Below, piece by piece: positions 21,146 to 33,800 of a DNA stretch of 61,794 nucleotides. The translations under genes and the position numbers were made by a program. Origin of the DNA: Tieghemiomyces parasiticus (taxonomy: Eukaryota > Kickxellomycota > Dimargaritomycetes > Dimargaritales > Dimargaritaceae). The stretch covers positions 1-61,794 of the forward strand of contig JANBPT010000175.1 of NCBI GenBank assembly GCA_027575765.1. Reading direction: 5' to 3'. Under the pieces are notes generated by a model, which saw nothing but the letters and a program-made list of their open reading frames with translations, had not been told where the DNA came from and did no database searches. Every line of letters begins with the position of its first letter. The first letter of the stretch is position 1.

Positions 21146-24100
21146 TTAATCCGGCGACGGCAGCTCCAGCTCCTCGAATGGATCCCCGTTCACACCGTCC
21201 AAAGTATCGCTGTGGCCATTTGACAGAGCCCCTTTATCCGTCGTGTTAGTAGGGGTCGACGGACTAGGTGACGTGGCGGTGGCGAGGGTGACACTGGACG
21301 TGGCACTGGCAGAGGAAGGCGACCGATGCAATTTGGGTCGATCGGGGGAGGCTGCCACCGTCGGCTTAGACGATCGTTGCGGAGAATGGGCGGACGGTGA
21401 GGCATGCTGTGATACCATCACATACTCACCGACCAGTTCGCAGTCTGGGGATCGCGCCGTATCGGTGGTGGCGGGGGCCTTGGCCGCCGCCTGGAGTTTT
21501 AGGGCAGGTAAGCGGCGGGCAGCCGCCATGCCTGGCGAGTTAATCGAGCCCGCGGTGGGCGTAGCCTTGCTTGACGTCGCCGCCTTGGTACGGTGGTCAG
21601 AGGGATGGCGTCGGCTACGTGGGCGCTCCAACTTGACCGATCGGTCACCGCCCGGGGACGCCGAAGTGCGACCTCCCTCGTCTCCCTTTCCCTCCTCCGA
21701 CTCCTTATTTCCAGGCTCGGCATCCTGGGGTAACGAAGTGGACCGGGGCCGGACCAGTACGGGCGGATAGAGCGGAACTTTAGACTGATCAGGAATCCCA
21801 GCCTGTCGGAAAAATGCCTGCTTGATGGCCTGCTCCCGCTGAACCTCATTTAACGTGTCGCTCTCGTAACCAAAGGTGGGCGACGGAGCCTGTGCTAGCG
21901 GCGGTGGTGAAGGTGCGGGAAAGGCGTCACCGTTGAGTGGCGTGGCCGCACCAAGGGGCCCGTCTCTCTGACTACTGTCGCCGTTCGTAGATCTGACTGC
22001 TAGCGTAGGCGATGAGGGGAGCGGTGGGCGAGGCGTCGGGTCACCAGCCTCGTCCAGAACAGGGGCTGCAGTGGCGCCGGTAGGGATCCCTGGCTTCTGG
22101 GACCGGACGGCCCCAGCGCTCTTGATGCGCTTACGACGCGAGGATGGGCCGCGCTTGCGGATGGTCCGCGAATTGGGCTTGCCCGTCCCGTCATCTTTGC
22201 CATCAGCGGGGTCTCCGGGGGTGATCCCGAACCCTAAGCTATAGGCGTAAAGGGACCCCACATCAATCCCCTTCTCGTCCAAGGTCACACCGCGGATGGG
22301 TTCCGCCGGATTCTGGGACGCCCGGGTACCCAGCAATCCCTCCTGCGTATTGGGCAGCGTGCGGCGGTTCAAATAGTTGTTGGCGTACTCCTCGGGCATT
22401 CGGATGTTGAGCGGTGAAAAGTACGGCAGGGGTGGCTGACAGGCGAAGGGTTCGCGGTTGTAGTTGACTAGGCGGAAGCTACTCCAGGGCTCAATCTGCA
22501 CATAGGTGCGTCGCCGCAGCTCTGGAAGGAAATTGTGCCAAGTCGGCTGGTCCCGCACCCGCTGCGTCCAGTGTTGACCGTAGAGGCCAACCAGGGGTAC
22601 AAAACCGGCCGTCGAGTGTCGCCGCGTCCTGGCACCGGCAGGGGGGGCGCCGTTGGGTAGGGAGGAGCTCCATCCGGGGCCACCGGTCAAGGTGGACGGC
22701 ACGAAATCGCCCGGCAAGTCGACGTCGCCGTGCAAGTCCAGGGCGTGCAGCTGGTCGGCCAGGGATGAAGGGTCACCGCGCGTAGGGTTATGGGTTGGGG
22801 CATCAACTGTGGGCGGCGAGTTGACTGGGGTAGGTAGATTGGCCTTGGCGGTCGGCTTGGCTGCGGCAGTTATGCCGCTTCCGGCGCCGGTGGGTACGAA
22901 GTCCGCCGGCCCTTCCTCCTCCGGTAGAGGCAGGAACCGACGACCGGCTAGGGCGCCCGTGAGGCCCGAGGCGGCGGAGGAAGCCGCTCCAGCGAGGGGC
23001 ATCGAGTGGCTCTCGTTCAGGCTCCCGTGGGCCAGCGAGTCGTACGAGGATGCGAAGGACACTGACTCGGACGGCTCCGAGGAGTGGCTCTGGTAGGCCT
23101 GGCTAAGGTCCACATCCACCGCATCGATGCCCAGGCGGAGCGTATTGAGGATCAGAAGGGACGTGCCGCGCAGCGGGTTAGAGGGTAGGTCGTCGCGACA
23201 GACCCCAACTAGACGCTCCACCAGGCGGCCAGTGGTGACCAAGTAGACCAGGACATCGTTCTCGGCTCCAAAGGTCGGCGGTGGGGTTCCCGGCGTGGAC
23301 CCGAAGCGGGGCGCAGAGGAGACAGGGTCGGAGGACGGACTGGCCCCCAGGTGGTACCCGGCTAGGGCGGATGCCAGCGAGGCCATACGGCCCAGGCTGG
23401 CGGGTAGTGCCACGGGACTACCCACGCTACCAGTGGATACCATCCCAGCGGAGTGCGGGTGCTGATGTCGCCGCCGGTGCGGCCCTTGGCGGTTGCCGCC
23501 GGCCGGGCGGATACGGACGGGGCTGGTGCCCGACCGGCTGACCCCTGCCGCAGGCATCTCCTCATTGGCATCCTCCACGTCCGACGTGGCCGCAGGGCTA
23601 ACGGACGATTCCGGAGCGCAACCCAGTGGGTACTGGGCGTGGTGGACTAGAAGGGTAATCAGTTTGTACACCAAGGACTGCAGCAGGCTGTTGGAGGTGT
23701 GGGTAAAGTACAGGTCAACCAGCCGGATCCAGAACACGTTGTCCACAGACCGCAGCACGGGCTCTAGGTCCTCGGCCTCTACCAGCACCTGGTAGACAAT
23801 CTCAATGAGTTGCAAGTATTTGAAGTCCAGCGGTAACCGGCGCGACGTGGCGGACTCGGACGGCGGGCTACTATCGCTGGGGTGGGCGGTGGCGGCAGCC
23901 CGCGAAAGAGGGGTGGGCGCGTAACGGGCACTGACAACCTCACAGAGCCGCGGGAGGTGCGGCTGCAGAGCGCGGCGTACAAACTGACCGAGTGCGATCA
24001 AGCTGTTAGTGGGTCCGAATTGAGGCTCGACGTGGCGAACGTGTTGGCGCTGGCGGATCCAACGGCCGTACAAGCAGGCAGTCTTGCGGAGCAGAACGGC

Positions 24101-25486
24101 CAGGGTTTCTACACAGCAGTCAGTTAGGGGACTCTCCGGGTCATGAGCGATATTCTCGACCAGCAGGTCCGTGTAGGATAACGGGGTGTCCTGGTAAAGC
24201 TCCCAATTGAGGAATAGGAGGTCCAGACGGGGCAGGTTGTAGTGTCCGTCCAGCAGCGTGATCAGGAAGTCGGCGGCCCCGCGGTACACGTGAGGCTCCC
24301 ACCGGTGGTCCAGCATAAGGAATAGGAAGTCGGTGAATCGCTCATCCCGTAGGTGGTCGAACCGCTCCCGGTACACGTTGGGCGTCGACCGGCGCACCAC
24401 GACGTGGGTTACGAAGTCCATGACGGGTGGGGCGTAGAGGTAAGGTAGAGCGCCGAATAGGAGGGGTAGGCGTCGTGATTGCTCGAGGAACTGATTGGCG
24501 AAGGCCCTCAGCGTAGCCCCATGGAACCCGGCCGGGGTCTCACCGCGCGCCAACTGAGCCAGCGGGTGGTTCGGTGACGGTGGTGGTGGGAGTTGGTTGA
24601 GAGGATGGCCATTGGAGTTGTTGTGGGGACTCCCACCGTCACTTCCACTTCCGCTGCACCCACTGCTTGTGCTGTCACTTGTGGAGTCGTCGTCCTCGTA
24701 TTCGTCGTCCGGAAACACCGGGCTATCCATTATACTCGTGGCCGCCGGGTTGACGGTGAGCAGGCACTGCAGGGTGCGTTCTGCGTAGGTGTCGAGGTAA
24801 AACTTCGTCAGCTTACGGAAGTGGTAGAAGTTACCCTGGGCACTGGGTTCGAAGATGGCAAAAAGGGCGCACAGGACGATATCCAGCTTGTGCATGGCGA
24901 TGGCGTTGCTATTCATGTTGTTGCCGGCGGCCAGAGCGTGGGTAGCGGCATAGGACCTTTTCATGACCTCGCGGTCGGTGCAGGCCCGCTCGCGATGGGG
25001 AAACATAGCGAGAAGGTGCGGGAACCGGTACCCGCGCTGGCCGGGAACAACGCTAGGGAACCGGCGGGACGCAGGGTACTGGACGATGAAGTTGAGATAG
25101 AGCTCCATGGTGCCCTCCAGCTGGAGATAGTCGACCAGCTTGGCGGTAATTTGCGGATCATCCAGGCTGAGAAAGCGAGCCAGAATGGCCTGGGCCGCGT
25201 GCTGTGGGATACCCTGGATGGTGTCACGCGAATGTGTGGTAGTCACGGCCGCGGGAGCGGTCGGTTGGGTGCTCCGAAACAGATGCGGCGCGGACTCTGA
25301 CCGAGCAGTGGTCGCCTGGGCGGATTGGACCGCCACGAGGGCTGATGGCGTTGGTGGGCCGGCCGGGGAGGGTGGTTTGTGCGAGTTTTCCTGGGACTGC
25401 TCGGCGGCGCTCGGCCCATCGGGCCGGGCGGGGGTAGCGTCGCCTGGCGGGGACGACGACCGGAGGCTAGGGGGCGTTTGGGCCAT
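21146..25486 (-). CDS. Large helical-repeat protein, probably SAPS family (PP6/Sit4 regulatory subunit)
   Basis: A single frame of 1446 residues from ATG at 25486 (MAQTPPSLRSSS). An in-frame ATG at 25588 would add 34 residues, but the downstream one begins the Pro/Ser-rich N-terminus typical of these proteins. The first half, about residues 90-620, is helical and arranged like SAPS proteins: an opening LVDYLQLEGTMELYLNFI segment, YAPPVMDFVTHVV, RFTDFLFLML with an AADFLITLL helix, a LLVENIAHDPESPLTDCCVE segment, and later a helix ending in HTSNSLLQSLVYKL. SAPS proteins bind the PP6-type phosphatase catalytic subunit Sit4 and act in cell cycle and TOR signalling. The rest is long, low-complexity and disordered (Ser/Pro/Ala), with acidic and basic patches and an acidic C-terminus. 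The assignment is from remembered family layout and remains uncertain. Confidence 0.5.
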   Translation of the reverse strand: MAQTPPSLRSSSPPGDATPARPDGPSAAEQSQENSHKPPSPAGPPTPSALVAVQSAQATTARSESAPHLFRSTQPTAPAAVTTTHSRDTIQGIPQHAAQAILARFLSLDDPQITAKLVDYLQLEGTMELYLNFIVQYPASRRFPSVVPGQRGYRFPHLLAMFPHRERACTDREVMKRSYAATHALAAGNNMNSNAIAMHKLDIVLCALFAIFEPSAQGNFYHFRKLTKFYLDTYAERTLQCLLTVNPAATSIMDSPVFPDDEYEDDDSTSDSTSSGCSGSGSDGGSPHNNSNGHPLNQLPPPPSPNHPLAQLARGETPAGFHGATLRAFANQFLEQSRRLPLLFGALPYLYAPPVMDFVTHVVVRRSTPNVYRERFDHLRDERFTDFLFLMLDHRWEPHVYRGAADFLITLLDGHYNLPRLDLLFLNWELYQDTPLSYTDLLVENIAHDPESPLTDCCVETLAVLLRKTACLYGRWIRQRQHVRHVEPQFGPTNSLIALGQFVRRALQPHLPRLCEVVSARYAPTPLSRAAATAHPSDSSPPSESATSRRLPLDFKYLQLIEIVYQVLVEAEDLEPVLRSVDNVFWIRLVDLYFTHTSNSLLQSLVYKLITLLVHHAQYPLGCAPESSVSPAATSDVEDANEEMPAAGVSRSGTSPVRIRPAGGNRQGPHRRRHQHPHSAGMVSTGSVGSPVALPASLGRMASLASALAGYHLGASPSSDPVSSAPRFGSTPGTPPPTFGAENDVLVYLVTTGRLVERLVGVCRDDLPSNPLRGTSLLILNTLRLGIDAVDVDLSQAYQSHSSEPSESVSFASSYDSLAHGSLNESHSMPLAGAASSAASGLTGALAGRRFLPLPEEEGPADFVPTGAGSGITAAAKPTAKANLPTPVNSPPTVDAPTHNPTRGDPSSLADQLHALDLHGDVDLPGDFVPSTLTGGPGWSSSLPNGAPPAGARTRRHSTAGFVPLVGLYGQHWTQRVRDQPTWHNFLPELRRRTYVQIEPWSSFRLVNYNREPFACQPPLPYFSPLNIRMPEEYANNYLNRRTLPNTQEGLLGTRASQNPAEPIRGVTLDEKGIDVGSLYAYSLGFGITPGDPADGKDDGTGKPNSRTIRKRGPSSRRKRIKSAGAVRSQKPGIPTGATAAPVLDEAGDPTPRPPLPSSPTLAVRSTNGDSSQRDGPLGAATPLNGDAFPAPSPPPLAQAPSPTFGYESDTLNEVQREQAIKQAFFRQAGIPDQSKVPLYPPVLVRPRSTSLPQDAEPGNKESEEGKGDEGGRTSASPGGDRSVKLERPRSRRHPSDHRTKAATSSKATPTAGSINSPGMAAARRLPALKLQAAAKAPATTDTARSPDCELVGEYVMVSQHASPSAHSPQRSSKPTVAASPDRPKLHRSPSSASATSSVTLATATSPSPSTPTNTTDKGALSNGHSDTLDGVNGDPFEELELPSPD

Positions 25487-27850
25487 GCAGGGAGGAATCA
25501 GACGCGCAAAGGACGCAGTGCGGAAGATGGAGAAAGGGGGGAGGAGGTGTCGAACTCGACCCGTTACCGATGTAGGAGGGAAGGGCAAACACTAACCGGT
25601 TCGGGGCCACCAGCAGGTAGAATCGGAATGAGTGAGGGGAATGTATACGCTATTAGGTTGGCCCCAGCCGTGGTAACATGGAGGGCGTATGCGTCGTAAT
25701 CTGGCACACGGCTTGTAGTCGTGATCAGCGGCGGGTCAGCGGAGTGAGGCGGTTAGGACCAAATAGGCCCAAGGCGGCGAAGGCGCAAGCGTCGAAAACA
25801 GAGCAAGTTGAGTACACAGGAATTTCTTTGGAGGGGCTCTGGCTTCAGTGGGTAGCACAATTGCCCAAATGGAGAACCGCACGACCGCAAGATCTGTCGA
25901 AGGCCAAAAAGGAGGTGGGGATCGTGTGTGGGTTAAAGGTTAAGGACACACACACGCGCGTGGCAAAGGTGGCCGCAATGGTCACCACCGTCGGGAGGGG
26001 GGGTGGACCTGAACTGTGACGACTGTCTACCTTGTGGGTCTGGGAAGGCTGAGAGGTTCCGTTCGGGCCGGCCCTAGGCAGGGGGGAGGTTGGTAGCCAG
26101 ACCGGCTGCAGAAGGTTTCAACGGCCTCGGTAGGGTTGGGGCGGGGCGGGGCGGGGGTGGAATCGCCACTGGCTGGGTAAAGGGCTGAGGGGAGGAGGCA
26201 GCGGCAATGGTAATGGCGGGGTGGCATGCGTAGGGGCGGGTCGCTTGGCCGGTAGGCTGTTTGACAAGGCAACAAATGAGGGAACAAAGAGTCGAGTCTG
26301 CAGTCTACTCCCGTCGATATTAGTGTGGATTGAGTCGGGGAATGCCGGGACTGTCCGAAATAAGGTGGCGGGAGGGGAAGCGACAGGCCAAGGAATGAGT
26401 AAGCAGCAGATGAGGGCTAAAGCACCCAAGTGAGTGCGCGAGTGGGCGATACAAGCGGATGGATAATGACGTTGTGATGCGGCCCAGACGAGGGGGTGGA
26501 ATCTTGCGGCCAAGGGCCAAAAATGTATAGCCCAAAAGGGCGAGGTGAAACAGGCCGCGCTTTACATCCACTGGGCAGGTTTGGAGGTTGGGTGGCGACG
26601 CTTCCCTCCCCCCACTCCGCCAACCCAGCGGTGACATCTTTCAGCTCGGGCTGGGGAAGGCGTAGGAGAGAGCAAAGGTGTAAGTGGACGACGGTGTCGG
26701 CCAGTGCGGACCATGCTCAGGAAATCCACCGAGGTAAGGGGAAGTGGTAAGGCGTGAGATTCCGTGGTCTGCCTCCATAAGCCCCGGGCGCCACATTCTA
26801 CCCCTCACCCCCCAGGGTGTGGATAAGTCACTTCCAACTGCCTAACCATCCTTTTAAACGTTGGGTGATGGGGCGTGGTCCTAGGCCGCGCGATGGGGAG
26901 GCTATGCGATTGAGGGGTGAAGTGGTGAGTATGGCATACATTTCTCGTAGGACTGGTTGGGGGGGGGGTTACAATAGTGGATTGCAGGTAAGGGGAGTGC
27001 TGTCAAGCTGTAGGCTTTCTGCTTTGGGACGAGTGTCAGCGTAAAGCCGCAGTTTGTACATCGGCCGACGCTGCAGGTCGGTCGGCTTGCATTAGAGGCG
27101 GGCCTAGGTGCATGCTGTTGAGCAGAGGAGTAGCATTCGTATTTGGCTTCAGGGTTATTGGTGGAGCAGTTAATGATCGAGGCTGCGAGCTTCACTATGG
27201 ATCAGACACACGGTGGAGTGCTATTCTTCCTAACCCGCTTACGCACTAGCTTCAGGAAGCCCCCAACCACACGCTGGCGACCGGTTCCGAACTGTCTTCA
27301 ATCTGCCATCGCTAAGCCGGTGCGTGGGACGCAGTGGTACCGCCAGGCACGGTTCAAAATATTCGCTGACATCCATCCTCCTTATCTCCGGAAGTCAGTT
27401 ACCTTCCGGCCTAAAGTGGTACAATTGGGGTCACTCTATCTGAGTTTGCCGCGTGCCGCTTCCCCTCCCCCCTGCGGGACCACTTGATCGGGGTCTCCTC
27501 TGTTCTCCACTAGTAAAGCAGCCGATGGCCTAGGCACCATGGGGACAGTGGTGGTTTATCGGTGCTTTCAGATGAACAAGTGTTTGCCAGGTGATGACAT
27601 TACAAACACAAAACGGGGTGAATGATTTACCATTCCGGGTTTTAGACGCCAGTAGTCTGAACACAAGACCTAGGGCGCTAAATCGGAAGTAGGGTCTATT
27701 CATCGTCCTTCCAAAATGACCACATGGAAAGGGGTTAAAGCTTAAAAGGGGAGGCGCAAGAAGAAACGCCCCGCCTCCTGGGGTCGATAATCTTGGGCCT
27801 CTATGCAAAGGCGGCAGGCTCTGGTCGATCCGGGGTTCGTCAACCTGAAC
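25487..27850. other. Intergenic region between RAV1 and the SAPS-like gene
   Basis: About 2.4 kb holding the promoter of the SAPS-like gene on its left and the 3' flank of RAV1 on its right. The left 700 bp are purine-rich on the plus strand, as upstream of the LIM gene. Short frames show no domain. Confidence 0.4.
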
Positions 27851-30800
27851 CTAGAGGTGGTGGACCAGGTATCGATTCAGGACCGCCCGGCTTGTACTTC
27901 CAAGCGTTTGGACTGGGTTGGTGGTGTGACGTATACAGTAGCAGAGGCAGTGGGCGGTTAGTCTTTCTCTGGTTCGTCGGTAGACCGGTACATGCTCCTA
28001 CCAATTCGAATGGCGGCCATTATACTCAGAAACAGGCAACATTAAAAAGTCACCTACCGTTGGACAAGGTTGTCTGCATGTAATCCCGTAGCGACGGGGT
28101 CGAAGGCAGGCCGATGGTGCTGCGTTCGGCGCGGGCCAATTCCCGCTGCACCACGCTATGGACGTAAACGATGGTGGCCTCGGGCAACTCGGCCCGGTTA
28201 TCGTCCACCAGGTTATGCAAGGTACGCTGGATGAACTGCAGTGCTAGACCGAGGCTCTGAGTTTGGAAGGGCAGGGCTGCGTAACGGTGGTTCGCCTCCC
28301 CGATCCCCGCCGCCGGGTTTTCTCCGCCGCCGCCGTTACGTTGGTCGGTAGTACCATCATCCGCTGATCCGACCGCCTGGTTAATCTCAACCAACCAGTC
28401 AGGCACCCCGCTCAGCGCCCGGCGATTCGACTGCTCCGACGACTCAAATAGGGACTGCAGCTCCGGATGGTGTTTCCACGAGTCGGCCTCGTCGACCTGC
28501 TGCAGCCACGTCAACAGCTGACGTCGGACATGCCAAGGGTCAGCGTCTGGGGTAAGCCCCCACAGGAGCCGCAGGGTGTCACGATAGAGGTGGAGCCCGG
28601 TGAGAGCCGAGGCGTAGCGAGCCCGGTGGATCAACATGACGGTCAGGTCGGTCATCAGGACGAGGCCAAGTGCGTTCAAACGGATCCGAGCGGGGTCCAA
28701 GGATCCTACTGCGGCGACTACGCCAGTCGCCTCCGCAGGTCGGGCTGCAGCAGCGCGACCAAAGGTGAAAAGTATCGGATAGTGCTCGGCCAGGAGCGCC
28801 AGCTGGTGATGGGTTTCGTCGTGCTCGTTGCCCACGTGGCCATTCATACCTCCCGGTGGGGCGTGTAAGGTACGCTGGAGGCGGCGGACCCCACTCAATT
28901 CCAGGGTATCCAAAAGGCCAAGGTAGACCAGGGTGGTCCCCGGGATATCAGCCGGATTCTTGTCCCCGTTGCCTAAACCCAGGGTCTGTAGCTGCACTAA
29001 TGCGGCCATGCCGTCGGCGCCACACAGAGTGTACCACCAACGCAGACCGTCCTGAACGATATGCGTTTCGGCGCCTCTACCCTCGCTTACCTCTGAGGGT
29101 GGGTTGAGGCAGTGCTGTGTCACAGTCCGGGCGTCTCGTAGCACGGAGTTGAGTCGGTCAGGGTCCACGGTCTGGCTCAAGGGGCTAGCTTGGAACAGAG
29201 TGCCGAGCAGTTTCTGACCCAAGGTATGTCGTTGCGTCGCCAGGAACCTGTCCAGCTGCGCTGAGAGATCCCCGCCAATGGCCGCATCGGTACCTTTTTT
29301 TACGCGGCCGTTGGTAGCAGCAACGGCACCACCCGTGCGGATCATACCGGACTCCTGCCCGCCTTGCTTGTCACACCCGGCGGCCGAGGTAGGGATGGGA
29401 TTCCACCCCCAGTCGCCGAACGAGAACGTGCCCGAGGTTAAGGAGTCCGCTGTTCCGGTGGTGTGACTCGATGCAGCGTTCCACCGGCCGGACGGTATGT
29501 CTGCTTGGGCGGTATCGAGAGTGGTGCGCAGTTCATGAGCCCAGTGGAAGGCGGCCCAGCCAACCCAAGGTTGCCCGCGGTTGCTATAGGTGGCCAGAGC
29601 GCGGGGCACTATGGCGGCATAGGCGGCCTCGTCGAATACCGGGGAGCCACTCGCCTGGGCTCCTAGGTGAAGCCGTTCGGTCCGGTGGGCCCGGGCCTCC
29701 TGTCGCAGTCCGTTGATGAGGGACAAGAGGGCCGGATCGTAGGTGAAATGGCCTCCTGTGGAGGAGTTGTTAACCGGGTCGTCGGAGGTGCGGCAGGCCC
29801 CGCGGATCACCTCGAAGCCAGCGGCCGGTTCACTCAGAAGGCAGTGGAGGAGGACGGCACGCCATGGATCCCGATCGGACCGGGCCGCCGGAAGTAGTTC
29901 GTCCCGAAGGAGCGCGGTTAAAACAGGGCCGTCATCGCCTTCGTACCCACGGCACACCGCGACGGCAAGCTGGGGGTCGTGCAGGTTACGCAGGCAGACA
30001 AAGGCGGCGTCGCGGACGCGGTCGGCCAGTAGGAAAAAGGCGGCCGCCAACTCAAACCGCTGTTTACCCAAGAGCACGTAAGCATTCTTGTTGGCGGCGG
30101 TTCGCCAGCGGGGCTCGCGGAAATCATTGGCCAGAAAGCGGACCATGGTGGCCTGCTCGCGGTGGCCATGACTGATCTTCCACAGCGCGTGCATCACGGT
30201 CTTCTTGCGCAGGGCCAGGTAGAACAGCATGCAGGCCAGCGGGTCCCGTTGGTGGGCCACGTACTGCTGCTTGGCGATTTCCTCCAGTATACGTTTGGCC
30301 TGGGCGCCGTCACGGAGCCAGTGGAAGAGCCCCGCAGCGCGGGCCGTCGGCCAGGACAGCGAACCACCACCCAGGCTTCGTACCCGTTCCACCAGTGAAC
30401 TCTGGGTATCGCTCAGCCGGGCCCAAGCAGCGCAACGGGAGAGCCATGGGGATGGCGATGCTACGGGGTTGGATTCTGGGCTCCAATGTGCCGGGAGAAG
30501 GACCGCAAAACGGCGGCCCATGTCATCCAAGTGCAAATCTTGGCGACGAACCTGGTACGATAAGTGGGAGTGGGGTAAAGGACCATATGATTAAATGGGA
30601 GGGTGGTTAAGGAGAAACGTCGGTAAGCCGCTTGACCCAAGTGTGGACTGGTTGCTTCCTAAGAACAGCACAACAGTATAGCGGGTACAGTAGCCTGGGT
30701 TAATGACTTACCTCAATGAGGGCTTTGGCTAGTTTGGCCACAAGGACGGTGTCGGCCCGCGGCAGTCCGGCGAGAGTTACCCGCGGCAGTACGGTGGCAA

Positions 30801-33800
30801 GTTCGTCGGCGTCATCTGCCTTTAAAGAAATATTCGCACCCACGTCCCACGTGCCATCTTCCGTCGCCACCTTCATGGCTGACGGCGTCGCCTGTAGGGA
30901 GGTAAAATCGGCGAACGGGTCCGGGTCACTACCAGCACCCGCCGGCGTACTGTCCAAACCTGAGCCAAAAAGGGCGGACGTGGGTGGCAGAGGTGGCTGA
31001 AGTAAGGTGGGGGTGTCATCGTCAAGAGACGCTGTCTCGTGGGCCGCTGGGTCCCGGAGGTACGCGGCAAGGGTCGCTAGGCACCACTCGGCGAGTGACG
31101 TGCGATTCCACACGACAAGGTCGGTTAGTACGCGAGGGTGGTAAAGCGGGAGGGCGCGGGCTGTGGCTGGGATGATCTCGGAGGCTGCGATGACGAACGC
31201 TAGGTGTTGGGCACTGCAGATCAGGTCACCCGTAGGTAACCAGGCTAGACACCGGAGAGTAGTGCCCGGACAGCGAGCTGCTAGGTCCAGTTCCCGAAGG
31301 ACTGTCCAGTCCCGGGCGCTGCCAATTTGACGGCCGACGATGCCCACGACCTGACCTATAGCGTAGGCGAGCACAGGTGCCCCCGTCGGCGTCACGAACC
31401 AAGCCAGGGCGGTGGCAGGGGCTGAGAGTGGCAGCCGCAATGCCAGCGTGTGGTCGCTCTGGGGTTCGCTCGCTGCCGCAATTTCGCTGTCCGGCGCGGC
31501 CAGCTCTGGAGCGAGAGTGGTATCCCAGATGCAAAGTTCTACAGGCTTGCCGATCGGGCAGATGACGGTCGCCACCAGTCCAGTGGCGGCCGACGCCCAT
31601 TGTTCCATACGCAAGTCCCGGGGCACCGAACCGACCATATACCGGGTTAGGTGGGCGTTGTCCGTAGTGCGCTCATAGAACACCAGCTGGCCAGTGGAGG
31701 GGGCGTAGGTGACCAGACGGAGCGGCGATCGGGCAGCGTCCATTGGCAAGGGTGCGTAGGCTTCGGTGACCCGAGTCCCCGGCGTGGCTAACTCCGAGCT
31801 TCCGGCGTCGATTGGAATTCCTTCGAGCCGTATGAAGTCGCCTCGCTCGTCCCCGGCAGAGTCGGCGATCGGCCCGGGAAGATTGTCCAGGTGGCGCTCG
31901 TATTTATCGGGGTTCAGGCACACCCGCACCGTCCGCGGCTGGAGGTTAGCAGTGTGGATGAATTCGAGCACTGCGACACAGACCTCGGTTGTGTTTGCAG
32001 GCTCGTCACCAAATCGGACTCTACGAATCAGCAGGAGGTCCCCGTCCAATCCAGTCGCGTCGGCCCAGAGACCACGCACGGACCCTGACCAGGCCAGTTC
32101 GAATTGAGGCGGGTCACTAACAGAGGGTGATGATGAGGAAGAGTGCCCACCCACGTCAGCTGGTGACTGAGGTGGATAGTGCCGATTAAGATAGAATACT
32201 AGCTGGTCGCCGACCACGAGGGTAAAGCCACGGGCGCCGGGCAGCCAACTTGCCGACACGGATACGTGACGGGTGGGCACGCACGTTTCCAAATGACCAG
32301 TGTCAATCGTTTCGATGGTCGGACCGGCCGTGACCTGGACAAGACGTACGACGGCCCATTGTAACCGCCTTGTATCCGGCTCACTCGATATGTCGCTGCT
32401 AGCGCTGGAGCTACGCCGATCCCCGTCGTCGATGCCGGCCTTCGGCTCGACGGCCACAGTAAGAAAGACCTGTTCGAGGGTCCGGTCACCGCCTGTCGGT
32501 ACTACTTGAATGAGACTGATGGGCCAAGGCTCGCTCCCGCCAAACGTGAGGTCCCGCAACCAACCGGGCTGGGCGTAAGCCACGTCGGTAAAGGTACTGG
32601 CGGGCAGGCGTAGGCGTGATTCCGGATCGCCCATGGTCGCGTTTTCCTTCGCGGGGAAGGTTACCGCCCGGGGCAGGGTGTGCGTGAAGGGTGGGTGCGA
32701 GGAACCGAGTGAGCGGGATCCGTGGCCGGCCACCGTGTTCGATCGCATTACGGCGGTAGGTCGAGGCGGCTGGCGGATCACCCGCTCCTGGAGGTTATCT
32801 GCGCTCTCGGTGTGAGACCCGCCGTTTACCTGGGTAAAGGAGGCGGATCGCCCTAGCTCTCCGTCAGTGGACGCGGACTCCTCTCTCAGGTCGAGCTCAC
32901 CGAAAGGCTGGAGCCATTCCAGACAGAGCGCGTGGACCGCGGCACTGCCATCGGTGTAGCGGAGGAGGCAGCCGGCGGTCATGGGTCCGGTTACAGCGGC
33001 GAAGAACTGAGGTGCGTCTACCAGATCGTTGCGCGGCGGGTGCGCAGGGTCGCTGGCAGGCCGCGTACAACCCAGCCAGGTGGCGGTGCGGATCTCGCCC
33101 GGAAGTCGGTCAGCGAGGCGTAGGCTCCAGAAGGCCAGAGCGCCGTCGGGTAGAAGGGCCACGTAGAGATGGTCGATCGGAGAGAGTGAGGCGAGCTGGG
33201 TAGTCAGGTCGGCGCCATGGGATGCGAGGCCGGGTGCTTTTCTAGCCGCCTGGGCACGGCGGATCGCGGCCTGGCCCACCGTATAGGGGAGTGGGTAGGC
33301 GAACGGAAATGATGGGGTGGGGCACTTATGATGTAGGGCCGTGGTGGACCAGCCGTGTCCCGGTAGCAGGTCAACAGCGGCAGGGAACGCTAAGGTCGGA
33401 TCGAGCACGCCTGCCAAGGTGTAAGGAGCCCCGGGATCGGCGGAGTAGGGGGCCCAAAGCCGGGTTGATCCGTCGCGACACACCGTGAGCAGGGCAGTGC
33501 CCTCCAGATTTCCGTCAAGGCCATCTACCTCGCCAACCTGCCAGCTGATGGCAGTGACCTGAGCCGGGTGGGATAGATAGTGAAAGCGGCGAACCCCTTC
33601 GCTGTCGGGGTACCACACTTTGACGAGTCGGTCGCAGGGTCCCAAGGTGGCGAACCGTGGGTGGCGGTTACCGGCAGCTACCCGCGTGCAGGCCTGGGCT
33701 AGCCTAGTTTCCCACGTCTTGCGCAGCCCAGAACCTTCGACCACCACATCTTGTTCCTGCTTCCACAGGGACACTCCGCGGACGGACCCCAACACCAAGG

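Noticed and set aside
24593..25300. Plus-strand frame of 235 codons
   Set aside because: Antisense to the helical part of the SAPS-like gene; composition is a shadow of that frame.
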